DNA of 59,715 bases, from the NCBI GenBank assembly GCA_029239235.1, contig JAQZBD010000013.1, positions 1 to 59,715 of the forward strand, given 5' to 3'. The notes beneath the pieces are model-generated. The model was not told the DNA's origin. It did not search any database and saw only the letters and a program-made list of their open reading frames with translations. Made by a program: the position numbers and the translations under genes. This document shows, piece after piece, positions 17,214 through 27,975 of this stretch (the stretch's first letter is position 1; each line of letters begins with the position of its first letter). Source of the DNA: Herbinix sp. (GTDB lineage Bacteria > Bacillota > Clostridia > Lachnospirales > Lachnospiraceae).

Positions 17214-17371
17214 TGAAGAAAACAGCATTATTAATAATTGCAGGTTTTATTGTATTTAATACTTTTGCTTTCAGTTTAGCCTTTGAAGGACCAAATCATA
17301 GTATAATGCAATTCGTTGCAGAGGATGAAATATATCCTCCAGCAATAGCACCTCGCAACGGTTATATTTAG
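17213..17371 (+). CDS. small exported peptide, candidate RRNPP signal precursor
   Basis: A 52-residue ORF, with start codon overlapping the preceding stop and GGAG upstream. It has a clear signal peptide (MKKTALLIIAGFIVFNTFAF), a short acidic middle and a Pro-rich tail ending PPAIAPRNGYI. This matches the build of Phr/PapR/Qss-type pro-peptides, which are exported, trimmed and re-imported to bind a cognate TPR regulator. The cognate regulator next to it is truncated, so the peptide may be orphaned or act on a regulator elsewhere. Confidence 0.65.
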   Translation: MKKTALLIIAGFIVFNTFAFSLAFEGPNHSIMQFVAEDEIYPPAIAPRNGYI

Positions 17372-17411
17372 ATTTAGATTCATTTTAATATAAGTATCAG
17401 TAAATTAGCAA

Positions 17412-17439
17412 AAGCCTACCCTAAGTGAGAGGTAGGCTT
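17412..17439 (+). terminator. intrinsic terminator after the peptide gene
   Basis: AAGCCTACC (17412-17420) pairs with GGTAGGCTT (17431-17439), 40 bp after the peptide gene stop. The tail is only weakly T-rich. Confidence 0.55.
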
Positions 17440-17572
17440 CTAAAGTAAATATCATTGATAAATAAAACAAATAAGCACATCAATAACTAATTTATGATTC
17501 TAAAATTTCACAAGAAGTGAGACTTATATAGTTTAGTGTAACTAATATAAGCTATTTACAGTCTCTTTCCCA

Positions 17573-20422
<2,850 letters not shown>

Positions 20423-20557
20423 TTATTGCATTATAGCACTGGCAATTGAGAACAAACAGTCTACATTTATTTTTTTTTATATGTTATAATTAAGTTGAGG
20501 AAAGTAAAATTTTCGAAGCACATAGCAAGGTACAGAACCTTATAACATATTAAAAAC

Positions 20558-20664
20558 AAATCCTCTGATGAAGAATTTTTCATCAGAGGATTTTAACTAT
20601 TATTATGCTTTTTAATTTTCAAGGCTACTGCCTCACAATGGATGTGGTGTTATTGTTAGCATGT
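20558..20664 (-). repeat. dispersed repeat copy E with terminator
   Basis: The repeat at 20611-20664 reads on the minus strand HHIHCEAVALKIKK with no immediate stop. The hairpin AAATCCTCTGATG/CATCAGAGGATTT is at 20558-20593, similar to those at copies F, K and L. Confidence 0.83.
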
Positions 20665-20680
20665 ACAAATGCACTTATTC

Positions 20681-20907
20681 CTACAGGTTTTCGCTTTTCA
20701 TTCTCTTCCGGAACACTAAAATTGCAATCCCCATTATAACTGTTGCATATACAATTACCAACCATAGATGAGGTAGAATAGATGCATAGTCGCCGCGTAT
20801 GGCAGCTCTGCCGGCATCTACAGCATTAGCAAATGGCAGTGCATATGCGATTTGTTTAAATCCCCCTCCAACCAGATCTAAGTCAAACCATGTACCGCTT
20901 AGCCACC
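20681..20907 (-). pseudogene. C-terminal fragment of an ABC-2 type permease
   Basis: About 75 residues remain, beginning at LSGTWFDLDLVGGGFKQIAY and including one C-terminal membrane segment (LWLVIVYATVIMGIAILVF), the usual last segment of ABC-2 permeases. The frame upstream merges into a truncated XRE regulator gene in another frame, so most of the permease and any ATPase gene have been deleted. Confidence 0.7.
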
Positions 20908-20996
20908 GCTTGTCTCGAGACTCCAATTTTATCTGCAATCTCTTCTTGTGTATATTTATTTATATTTCGAAGCTTTTTTAAATTCATATCTATCAT
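20883..20996 (-). pseudogene. N-terminal fragment of an XRE-family regulator
   Basis: The ATG at 20996 (AAGGTG upstream) starts MIDMNLKKLRNINKYTQEEI, then ADKIGVSRQAVAK, a typical Cro/CI HTH, and stops after 37 residues with RYMV. At RQAVAK the sequence departs from the family and overlaps the permease remnant in another frame, which marks a deletion junction at about 20890-20910. Confidence 0.75.
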
Positions 20997-21197
20997 GTTT
21001 ATCACACCTTTCATACTAATTATACAATATGCCTTTAAACAGTCTACCAATCTAAAACAACATAGTATGTTACTTTGAGTTTGCATTACATGTAAATACG
21101 GGATGAGATATTATTGCCATAACCTCAATTGATTAATTAAACACCAGTTATATTGGTAATACTAACTTTGTACATAACCTAATTTGGGGTGAAAACA

Positions 21198-22694
21198 ATG
21201 AAAAAGTCAGTATTAATTATTGGTTCAGGCATAGGCGGTTTATCTACAGCTGTGAGATTACTTAGTAAAGGATATGATGTGAAGGTTTATGAAAAGGAGA
21301 ATACTATAGGTGGTAAAACAAATCAATTGGTTCACAACCCATTTACTTTTGATTTAACCGCTTCCATTTTAATGAATCGAGAAATCTATGAAGAAGTTTT
21401 TTATGATGCTAGCCTAGATTATAAGAATTACATAGAATTTATCGAAGTTGATCCAATTTATCGCAGCTTTTATCCTGATGAAACCTTTTATGATTTTACT
21501 AGGGACTTGGTATCATTAATAAGAAACCTAGAATCTATTTCAACAGAGGCTGCGATTGGATACATGAAACTTTTAGCAGAGGTATATGAAAGGTATACGA
21601 TTGCAAATGATCACTTTTTGCAGCAATCCTTTGAAAACCCTTTTGATTTCTTTAACATTTCATCCATAATTAATGCGCTGAAAACAAAAGCATTTTCTAC
21701 TCCACATCAATTAATTTCAGAATATATTAAGGATGAAAAGCTACAACAGTTCTTATGCTATCAATCATTATATGTGGGGATATCTCCCTATGAAGGACCT
21801 AGTATCTATACATTAGTTCCTGTCGTATCTCAGTTATATGGTCTATGGCATTTAAAGGGTGGAATGTACTCCTATGTCAAAGCTTTAGAAAAGGCTATTT
21901 ATCAGCTAGGAGGAGTAATTAAAACGAATTATACCGTAGATGAAATTATAATTTCTGGCGACAAAGCTATTGGTATAAAATCTAAAGATAAGGATGCAGT
22001 TTTTGCTGATATAGTCATTAGCAATGCTGACTTTCCTTATACCATGGACACTCTATTAAAAAATGATGTACATAAAGGTAAATATACAACTAGTAAGCTG
22101 GATGATTTAAAATATACCTGCTCTACCTTTATTATTTATTTAGGCTTAAAGAAAAGATACCCTCAGCTTTCAGTACATAATCTTTACTTAAATGTGGACT
22201 TTAAAGAGAATATTGATTCAGCTTTTACAGGACATTTGCCCATTCATCCTTCTTTCTATATCTATTGTCCTACTAGAGTAGACGATAGTATGATAGCAAG
22301 TGATGGTGAATGTATAAGCATTGTAGTAAGAGTTCCAAACTTATTTTTTAAAAATATTACTTGGAATGAGGATACGGTGAAGTTTATGAGAAATAAGACC
22401 ATATCAGCCCTCAAAAACATTCCGGATTTAGGAGATATTGAGGAAAATATTGTTTATGAAAATTACCTTACTCCTCAGGACTTAAAAAATAGCTTTAACT
22501 CGTACGGCGGTACTGCCTTTGGTTTAAGTCCAACCCTGACACAAACCAATTATTTCCGCCCTCACTTGAAGTCAGATAGTGTGAAAAATCTCTACTTTGT
22601 TGGTAGTTCTGTCCATCCTGGTCCTGGTGTTTCTATTGTCTTGCTCTCAAGCAAGCTTGTAGTTCAGGAAATATTGAAGGATGATACTTTATAG
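21198..22694 (+). CDS. CrtI/CrtN-like FAD-dependent desaturase or oxidoreductase
   Basis: 498 residues. The N-terminal dinucleotide fold is VLIIGSGIGGLSTAVRLLSKG then VYEKENTIGGKTN, and the C-terminal FAD motif is NLYFVGSSVHPGPGVSIVLL, characteristic of phytoene/diapophytoene desaturases. The length is right for the family. No other carotenoid genes (crtM, crtB) lie nearby, so the substrate is unknown. The ATG at 21198 is 8 bp after GGGG; a GTG at 21189 is also in frame. Plus-strand gene lying against the general direction of this stretch. Confidence 0.88.
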   Translation: MKKSVLIIGSGIGGLSTAVRLLSKGYDVKVYEKENTIGGKTNQLVHNPFTFDLTASILMNREIYEEVFYDASLDYKNYIEFIEVDPIYRSFYPDETFYDFTRDLVSLIRNLESISTEAAIGYMKLLAEVYERYTIANDHFLQQSFENPFDFFNISSIINALKTKAFSTPHQLISEYIKDEKLQQFLCYQSLYVGISPYEGPSIYTLVPVVSQLYGLWHLKGGMYSYVKALEKAIYQLGGVIKTNYTVDEIIISGDKAIGIKSKDKDAVFADIVISNADFPYTMDTLLKNDVHKGKYTTSKLDDLKYTCSTFIIYLGLKKRYPQLSVHNLYLNVDFKENIDSAFTGHLPIHPSFYIYCPTRVDDSMIASDGECISIVVRVPNLFFKNITWNEDTVKFMRNKTISALKNIPDLGDIEENIVYENYLTPQDLKNSFNSYGGTAFGLSPTLTQTNYFRPHLKSDSVKNLYFVGSSVHPGPGVSIVLLSSKLVVQEILKDDTL

Positions 22695-22768
22695 TATTTA
22701 AAAATACCGTAGTCTTAGCTTTTTTATTATGGCCCTGTTTCAGATCTAAAAATTATTACTTAAATAAC

Positions 22769-22872
22769 AAACCTCTGTTGTTTAATTTACAACAGAGGTT
22801 TTAAAACTTTTTTACTTACTCCCTAATTACCAAGGCTACGACTCCGCTATGAATGGTGTGTTCAGGTATCTT
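22769..22872 (-). repeat. dispersed repeat copy F with terminator
   Basis: The repeat at 22815-22872 reads on the minus strand EHTIHSGVVALVIRE followed by a stop. The hairpin AAACCTCTGTTG/CAACAGAGGTTT is at 22769-22801, nearly identical to the one at copy K 29 kb away. Confidence 0.87.
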
Positions 22873-22884
22873 AAACAACACACT

Positions 22885-24009
22885 CTAATAATTGATCAAT
22901 ACTGGTTTATAGCCCTCAGGCAATTCTTCTTCACTTAAAAATTTAAAATTGTCATCATTTAGTATTGGTATAAATACTTCAAATGGGATCTTGGAAAATT
23001 CACAGCCATAATTACTGGCTCCGAACCACTTACCTTCTTTGTTGCTTAAATTCAAACTTCTAGCAAATTTTGTATAGTTTGAGCAATCATGAACTGCTAA
23101 ATCCCAGTTTTCTTCATCAGCTATTCTCATAAATTTCAGAGTCAACTCCCTGCTCCAAATCGGAGATATATAGCCATGTCTGGAGATATACATGTTTTCC
23201 CCATAATAATTGTCTATGTTATTCTCATTTAAATGTAATTCTGCACAATTGATAAAATCGAGTTTTGTCTCCAAGATGGCCTGCTTTTTCTTAAAAAAAG
23301 CTTCGAAAAACTCAGGAGTCATTGGAGTTTCAATACCTACATTTTTAATATATTTTTTCGCTATTTTAATATTTTCAATAACTTTGTCTGAACACTTAGC
23401 AGCACCCAAGTTGAAGCGTATCTCGTTAAGACCGGCTTCAGCTAATGCTTTCAATGTCTTTTCAGTAGCCAAAGTGCCATTTGTATATAAATGTTGATGA
23501 ATCCCAGCATCACTAAATTTCTTTATAACCGAATAGTATTTTTCAATCTCCATGAATGGCTCTAAATAAACGTAGGAAATGCCCGTAGGTTTCTGTTGGA
23601 TAGAAAGAAGTAAATCAATATCCTTCTCATAAAATTTTGTGCCTCCAATTTCCCACATACCTTCGCCAACTGGAGGAATATCTTCTAGTTGTCCATAATT
23701 ATAACAGAACTTGCACTCTATGTTACATTTGTTAGTTTTCCTAATTGCACTCAAACCAGTGCCCAACAGACAAGAACGACATCCATTTGGGAACTTGTTT
23801 TCATTTCCCACAAAAAAAGTTCTGTTTTCCAAAGTTTTTAAATTTTTAATTTCCGATGTTAACATATCATTTCTATAATCGACTGCTGCCTCAATTTGTG
23901 CAAAGGCAGCATAAATGATTTCTTCATGTTTTGTGCTAATTTCCTCTTCCTCAGACATTTGCGAAAAACAATCAAACCATATCAATGCATCATTCTTTGA
24001 AATTTTCAT
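22885..24009 (-). CDS. radical SAM protein
   Basis: 374 residues. The [4Fe-4S]-binding motif is CNIECKFCYNYGQ (about residues 94-106); GCRSCLLGTG before it adds two more Cys. The barrel region includes SYVYLEPFMEIEKYYSV, HLYTNGTLATEKTL and LNEIRFNLGAAKCS. It resembles the pyruvate-formate-lyase-activating-like group, without a known substrate. Good GGAGG before the ATG. It is a single-gene unit bounded by repeat copies F and G. Confidence 0.88.
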   Translation of the reverse strand: MKISKNDALIWFDCFSQMSEEEEISTKHEEIIYAAFAQIEAAVDYRNDMLTSEIKNLKTLENRTFFVGNENKFPNGCRSCLLGTGLSAIRKTNKCNIECKFCYNYGQLEDIPPVGEGMWEIGGTKFYEKDIDLLLSIQQKPTGISYVYLEPFMEIEKYYSVIKKFSDAGIHQHLYTNGTLATEKTLKALAEAGLNEIRFNLGAAKCSDKVIENIKIAKKYIKNVGIETPMTPEFFEAFFKKKQAILETKLDFINCAELHLNENNIDNYYGENMYISRHGYISPIWSRELTLKFMRIADEENWDLAVHDCSNYTKFARSLNLSNKEGKWFGASNYGCEFSKIPFEVFIPILNDDNFKFLSEEELPEGYKPVLINY

Positions 24010-24070
24010 AATGTATCCTCCTCAATTAATCCTCTATAAAGCTCAATTCAAATCTTCTTGTTGGCTTTTT

Positions 24071-24115
24071 AGTAAAAGTATCGTCTCTATATAGATAGTG
24101 TGTTCTAGTTCATTG
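24071..24115 (-). repeat. dispersed repeat copy G, at the break of a DUF4256 gene
   Basis: A diverged copy. The minus strand reads EHTIYIETILLLKS. The GATAGTGTGTTCTAGTT core is kept. No hairpin stands beside it. It begins exactly where the DUF4256 remnant stops matching its family. Confidence 0.7.
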
Positions 24116-24271
24116 AGAGAACATAGTTTTTCAGTATTCTCATTCGCCTTAGCTTCTACTTTAGCCCATTCAAGATTTTTATATGTTTCATATTTTTTCA
24201 AAACGAACTTTTAAAATTCTGAGTATTTCTCCACGCTGTTCAGATAACAATTCCTATTTTTCTATTTTCAT
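24100..24271 (-). pseudogene. truncated DUF4256-family gene
   Basis: From an ATG at 24271 (AGAAGG upstream) the minus strand gives an early stop, then ELLSEQRGEILRILKVRFEK, a frameshift, then NLEWAKVEAKANENTEKL and CSLNELE. This matches the start of DUF4256 proteins, as I remember them (LEWAKVQAKLEANTEKLWSLNEMERTGGEP). At NELE the family sequence ends and repeat copy G begins. Nonsense, frameshift and truncation make it a pseudogene. Confidence 0.72.
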
Positions 24272-24593
24272 AGTGAAACCTTCTAATAAAAGTTCGAAGC
24301 TTATATTATTATACTATTTTCAATTCTATTACTCAAATAGTGAAGTCCTTAAATAATCATATAATTCCTGGCGACTTAAATTATTTTTTTGCATTATTAA
24401 TTTGAGGTGCAAAAATGGCACAAAAAAGCGAGGTGTCTTCTTCGTCAGAAAATACTCCCGCTTTTTAGGAATTAAGTTTATAGAGCTTGGACAATTTACA
24501 TTAGCCAACTTTAAAAATGAGATACTAATATAAATCAATATATCACAACCTAAGCCAATTTCGCATTTTTCAATAAAATCGAAAATTATCCAA
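24272..24593. other. intergenic region without a supported gene
   Basis: A+T-rich. A 69-codon minus-strand frame at 24329-24538 has no ribosome binding site and no recognisable family; its end (NLSRQELYDYLRTSLFE) looks protein-like and might be another gene tail. Otherwise nothing is seen. Confidence 0.35.
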
Positions 24594-24628
24594 TTGACAG
24601 CCGCACTATTCAGTGTTACTATATAGTA
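24594..24628 (+). promoter_or_regulatory. promoter and operator of the PadR operon
   Basis: TTGACA (24594-24599), a 17-bp spacer, and TACTAT (24617-24622). A perfect 12-bp palindrome TACTATATAGTA (24617-24628) overlaps the -10 and is a likely site for PadR autoregulation. Confidence 0.7.
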
Positions 24629-24681
24629 GTAGTAAGTAATACTTAATACCAGTCATACAGAATAGTAAGGAGAGGATTAAA

Positions 24682-25005
24682 CTGGAAAATATAACAGAGA
24701 TGCTCAAAGGTGTACTTGAGGGCTGCGTACTTGAAATTATAAGCCGCAAAGAAACCTACGGCTACGAGATCACGCGGCGGCTGAATACTCTCGGCTTCAC
24801 AGATGTTGTGGACGGAACGGTCTACACCATTTTAGTTCGACTTGAGAAGAATAACCTTGTGGACATAGAAAAAAAACCGTCCGATATGGGGCCGCCGCGC
24901 AAGTTTTACGTGCTCAATGATGCAGGGCGCGAGGAGCTCCTCCAGTTTTGGAGAAAATGGGAATTTATATCATCAAAAATTAATGAGTTAAAGGAGAAGA
25001 AATAA
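24682..25005 (+). CDS. PadR-family transcriptional regulator
   Basis: 107 residues, winged helix: LKGVLEGCVLEIISRKETYG, YEITRRLNTLGFTDVVDGTV, YTILVRLEKNNLVDIEKKPS, and GPPRKFYVLNDAGREEL in the wing. Family proteins begin ENxTEMLKGVLEG; this fits a CTG start at 24682, six bases after GGAGAGG. The first ATG (24700) would cut six conserved residues and has no ribosome binding site. PadR proteins commonly repress adjacent DUF1048 and ABC-transporter genes, as found here. Confidence 0.9.
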   Translation: MENITEMLKGVLEGCVLEIISRKETYGYEITRRLNTLGFTDVVDGTVYTILVRLEKNNLVDIEKKPSDMGPPRKFYVLNDAGREELLQFWRKWEFISSKINELKEKK

Positions 25006-25352
25006 TGAATTTTTGGGAAAAAATCACAGGCAACGACATGACTAAAGAATTGAAAACCTTTGAATCGCGAGCCGAAAAGCTGCCGGCTGATTATCAAGCG
25101 GCATGGGAAAAAATCAAAGCTAATCTTTGGCAGCACTCAGATTTTACCGGTCGCAACCTCATGCCAATTCTTGACGGTGTGCTTGGCCTGCTCGAAGAAA
25201 CGGCTGAGGACAATCAAAGTGTCCAAGAGGTTTTAGGTGACGATATCAAAAGCTTCTGTTCAGCGTTGGCTGGCGAAGAAGGGGCAAAGACTTATCGCGA
25301 CAAGTGGCGCGAACAACTCAACAATAATATCGCTAAAAAATTAGGTAAATAG
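25005..25352 (+). CDS. DUF1048 protein, copy 1
   Basis: 115 residues, mostly helical: MTKELKTFESRAEKLPADYQ and AAWEKIKANLWQHSDFTGRN match DUF1048, followed by GVLGLLEETAEDNQSVQEVL and DDIKSFCSALAGEE. Its ATG overlaps the padR stop (TAATG). DUF1048 proteins are of unknown biochemical role and almost always accompany PadR regulators. Confidence 0.88.
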   Translation: MNFWEKITGNDMTKELKTFESRAEKLPADYQAAWEKIKANLWQHSDFTGRNLMPILDGVLGLLEETAEDNQSVQEVLGDDIKSFCSALAGEEGAKTYRDKWREQLNNNIAKKLGK

Positions 25353-25361
25353 GAGGATAAT

Positions 25362-25712
25362 ATGAGAATACAAGATATCATCGAAGGCAAAAAAGAGTGG
25401 CGATCGCACATGTCCCGTGTCAAAGCGCTTCCGCAAGATTATCAGATTGTTTATAAAGAGATTCAGAAATATCTCTTTAAGGTCGGCCCTGTTGAGCTAA
25501 CCGACGGGACGGCTTTGCTATCAGGGATTATCGATCTTTTTGAAGAGGGCGCGACCTTGGAAAAAGGCGTGCTTGAAGTAACTGGCAGTGACGTAGCGGC
25601 CTTCTGCGACGATTTAATCAAAGATTCAAAAACTTACGCTGACATCTATCAAGAATCTGTTAACCAAGAAGTTAACAAGGCTATGAAAAAGGCTACTGAT
25701 AAAACAACGTAA
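25362..25712 (+). CDS. DUF1048 protein, copy 2
   Basis: 116 residues, paralogous to its neighbours: RVKALPQDYQIVYKEIQKYL, then IDLFEEGATLEKGVLEVTGS, DVAAFCDDLIKDSKTY. AGGAGG lies 6 bp before the ATG, 9 bp after the first DUF1048 gene. It is closer to copy 3 than to copy 1 in the EVTGSDVAAFCD segment. Confidence 0.88.
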   Translation: MRIQDIIEGKKEWRSHMSRVKALPQDYQIVYKEIQKYLFKVGPVELTDGTALLSGIIDLFEEGATLEKGVLEVTGSDVAAFCDDLIKDSKTYADIYQESVNQEVNKAMKKATDKTT

Positions 25713-25728
25713 AAGGGGGAGCAATTAA

Positions 25729-26100
25729 ATGTCTGAGTTTTTCGATAATTACTTCAATATCAAAAAAATGATTGAGAGCAAGCGCGAGTACAAGCAACAG
25801 ATGGCAAGGGTGGAGGCTCTGCCGAAAGACTATCAATATGTATTTAATAAAATCCAGGGACACATGTGGATGTTCGCGGCGGGATCCGGCTATGATATGA
25901 TGAAAATCCATTATGACCTAATAGAACTGTTAGAGGCCGGCGCGGCGGACGGCAGGCATGTTTTGGAGATTACTGGCGAGGACGTGGCCGCGTTCTGCGA
26001 CGAGCTTCTGCGCAACGCCAGGACATACACGGAAGACTGGCGCGAGGCGCTCAACCGCGACATACTTAAAAAACTCGGAAAGGGGAAGGATTCAAAATGA
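25729..26100 (+). CDS. DUF1048 protein, copy 3
   Basis: 123 residues: RVEALPKDYQYVFNKIQGHM, LIELLEAGAADGRHVLEITG, EDVAAFCDELLRNARTYTED. The stop overlaps the ATG of the ABC ATPase gene (ATGA), so the two are translationally coupled. The third consecutive member of the family suggests tandem duplication inside the operon. Confidence 0.88.
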   Translation: MSEFFDNYFNIKKMIESKREYKQQMARVEALPKDYQYVFNKIQGHMWMFAAGSGYDMMKIHYDLIELLEAGAADGRHVLEITGEDVAAFCDELLRNARTYTEDWREALNRDILKKLGKGKDSK

Positions 26101-26858
26101 AAGATATCGCAATTGAAGTAAAAGGACTGCAAAAGTCCTTTAAACAGCTTCATGTTCTAAAAGGAGTAGATTTTGAGGTAGAAAAGGGTAGTATTTTCGC
26201 CTTGCTTGGCTCCAACGGTGCAGGCAAGACAACGGTTGTCAAAATACTCACCACGCTGCTCAAGCAAGATATCGGAACTGCCACCATCAACGGCTTCGAC
26301 GTTGTGTCAAAGCCCGAAAGCGTGCGGCAGTCGATCAGCCTGACCGGGCAATTCGCCGCTGTGGACGAGATTTTAACCGGGCGAGAGAATTTGATTATGA
26401 TCGCCAAGCTGCGACACCTTACCAATCCACGTCAGGTCGCGGATGATTTACTGAACCGCTTCGGCCTGAAAGATGCTGCTGAACGCAGAGTTTCCACCTA
26501 TTCAGGCGGTATGCGCCGCAGACTCGACATCGCTATGAGCCTGATTGGAAAACCTCAACTTATCTTCCTTGACGAGCCGACCACCGGGCTTGACCCAGAG
26601 GCGCGCATTGAGGTTTGGAAGGTTGTCAAAGAGCTTTCCGAGGGTGGCACGACGGTATTCCTAACCACGCAGTATTTGGATGAGGCTGAGCAGCTTGCCG
26701 ACCGAATTGCCATTCTGCATGAAGGCAGGATTATCGCCAATGGTACCCTGGAAGAACTGAAAAATCTCTTCCCGCCTGCAAAGGTGGAGTATGTTGAAAA
26801 ACAACCGACCTTGGAGGAGATATTCCTCGCAATCATCGGTAAAAAGGAGGAAAAGTAG
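26097..26858 (+). CDS. ABC transporter ATPase (DrrA-type)
   Basis: 253 residues: Walker A GSNGAGKTTV (about 39-48), signature YSGGMRRRLDIAMSL, Walker B LIFLDEPTTGLDPEAR, H-loop region TTVFLTTQYLDEAEQLADRI. The C-terminal extension resembles DrrA/CcmA-type drug-efflux ATPases. Partner of the permease that starts one base after its stop. GC content is clearly higher than in the flanking units. Confidence 0.93.
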   Translation: MKDIAIEVKGLQKSFKQLHVLKGVDFEVEKGSIFALLGSNGAGKTTVVKILTTLLKQDIGTATINGFDVVSKPESVRQSISLTGQFAAVDEILTGRENLIMIAKLRHLTNPRQVADDLLNRFGLKDAAERRVSTYSGGMRRRLDIAMSLIGKPQLIFLDEPTTGLDPEARIEVWKVVKELSEGGTTVFLTTQYLDEAEQLADRIAILHEGRIIANGTLEELKNLFPPAKVEYVEKQPTLEEIFLAIIGKKEEK

Positions 26859-27629
26859 ATGGATTCAATAAAAAAACACTTTTTCAGCGATATGAGTGTT
26901 ATGCTTGGACGTTCCATGCGCCATATTTTCCGCAGCATGGACACCATCATCACGGTCACTATCATGCCGATTGCATTTATGCTGCTGTTTGTCTATGTGT
27001 TTGGCGGTGCCATTCAAACTGGCACAGATAACTATGTAAATTATCTGTTGCCAGGTATTCTGCTGATTGCTATTGCAAGCGGCATTGCCTATACGGCTTA
27101 CCGTCTATTTATGGATATGCAAAGCGGCATCTTCGAACGGTTCCACTCCATGCCGATTGCGCGTTCTGCCGCACTATGGGGGCATGTGTTGACCTCACTG
27201 GTATCCAATGCAATTTCGGTTGTCGTAATCATTCTCGTAGCTCTCATAATGGGCTTCCGCTCATCAGCAGGAGTATTACCATGGCTTGCCGTGGCGGGTA
27301 TACTGGCGCTGTTTACGCTAGCCTTGACATGGATCGCGGCGATTGCCGGACTGTCCGCAAAATCGGTGGATGGTGCAGGTGCCTTTTCCTATCCGATAAT
27401 ATTCCTTCCCTTTATAAGCTCAGCCTTTGTACCGACTGAGACGATGCCGACAGTAGTTCGCGCCTTTGCAGAAAACCAGCCTGTGACCTCTATCGTAGAA
27501 GCCATCCGTGCACTACTTTCAGGGCAACCGGTGGGTAATGATATCTGGGTTGCTCTTGCGTGGTGCATTGGAATTATACTTGTGGCATATATCTTCGCGA
27601 TGAGGGTTTATAAACGCAAAGCAGCTTAA
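26859..27629 (+). CDS. ABC-2 type permease (DrrB-like)
   Basis: 256 residues with six membrane segments. It has the early RSMRHIFRSMDTIITVTIMP and the ABC-2 signature-like region YPIIFLPFISSAFVPTETMP near the end, typical of DrrB daunorubicin-type exporters. It starts directly after the ATPase stop. The operon padR-DUF1048x3-ATPase-permease is probably an inducible efflux system; the substrate is unknown. Confidence 0.92.
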   Translation: MDSIKKHFFSDMSVMLGRSMRHIFRSMDTIITVTIMPIAFMLLFVYVFGGAIQTGTDNYVNYLLPGILLIAIASGIAYTAYRLFMDMQSGIFERFHSMPIARSAALWGHVLTSLVSNAISVVVIILVALIMGFRSSAGVLPWLAVAGILALFTLALTWIAAIAGLSAKSVDGAGAFSYPIIFLPFISSAFVPTETMPTVVRAFAENQPVTSIVEAIRALLSGQPVGNDIWVALAWCIGIILVAYIFAMRVYKRKAA

Positions 27630-27688
27630 TATTTGCAGTCATTAAAATGATAGTGGTCAACAAAAACATCAAGTAAAGGAATGGTAAA

Positions 27689-27877
27689 ATGTATAAATAC
27701 GAGTGGATATTATGTCCCGTCTGCGGCAACAAAACACGGGTCAAGATACTTTATGATACGGTGCTTGAAAACTTCCCACTATTTTGTCCCAAGTGTAAAC
27801 AGGAAACGATAATCAGTGTAAAACAACTAAATTTATCAGTTATTAAAGAGCCAGACGCTAAGACGCAGAGCCGATAA
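27689..27877 (+). CDS. cysteine-rich KTR-domain protein
   Basis: 62 residues with WILCPVCGNKTRVKILYDTV and FPLFCPKCKQETIISVKQLN: two CPxC pairs forming a zinc ribbon and the KTR motif. Such small proteins are frequent passengers on Firmicute conjugative elements and beside ABC genes. Ribosome binding site AAAGGAATGG. A strong terminator follows. Confidence 0.85.
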   Translation: MYKYEWILCPVCGNKTRVKILYDTVLENFPLFCPKCKQETIISVKQLNLSVIKEPDAKTQSR

Positions 27878-27915
27878 CATGTGAGATTATGCACAGTTAC
27901 CGGCTCTTTTTTTTG
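27867..27915 (+). terminator. intrinsic terminator after KTR gene
   Basis: AGAGCCG (27867-27873) pairs with CGGCTCT (27901-27907), extended by TAAC/GTTA, and is followed by eight Ts. Confidence 0.9.
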
Positions 27916-27975
27916 GTGCGCTGAATAAATTTGAACAAATGCAATAGCTAATAAAAAAGGAATAGGGTGTTAAAT

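Noticed and set aside
24329-24538. 69-residue minus-strand gene
   Set aside because: No ribosome binding site, no recognised family, and it lies in a region of gene debris.
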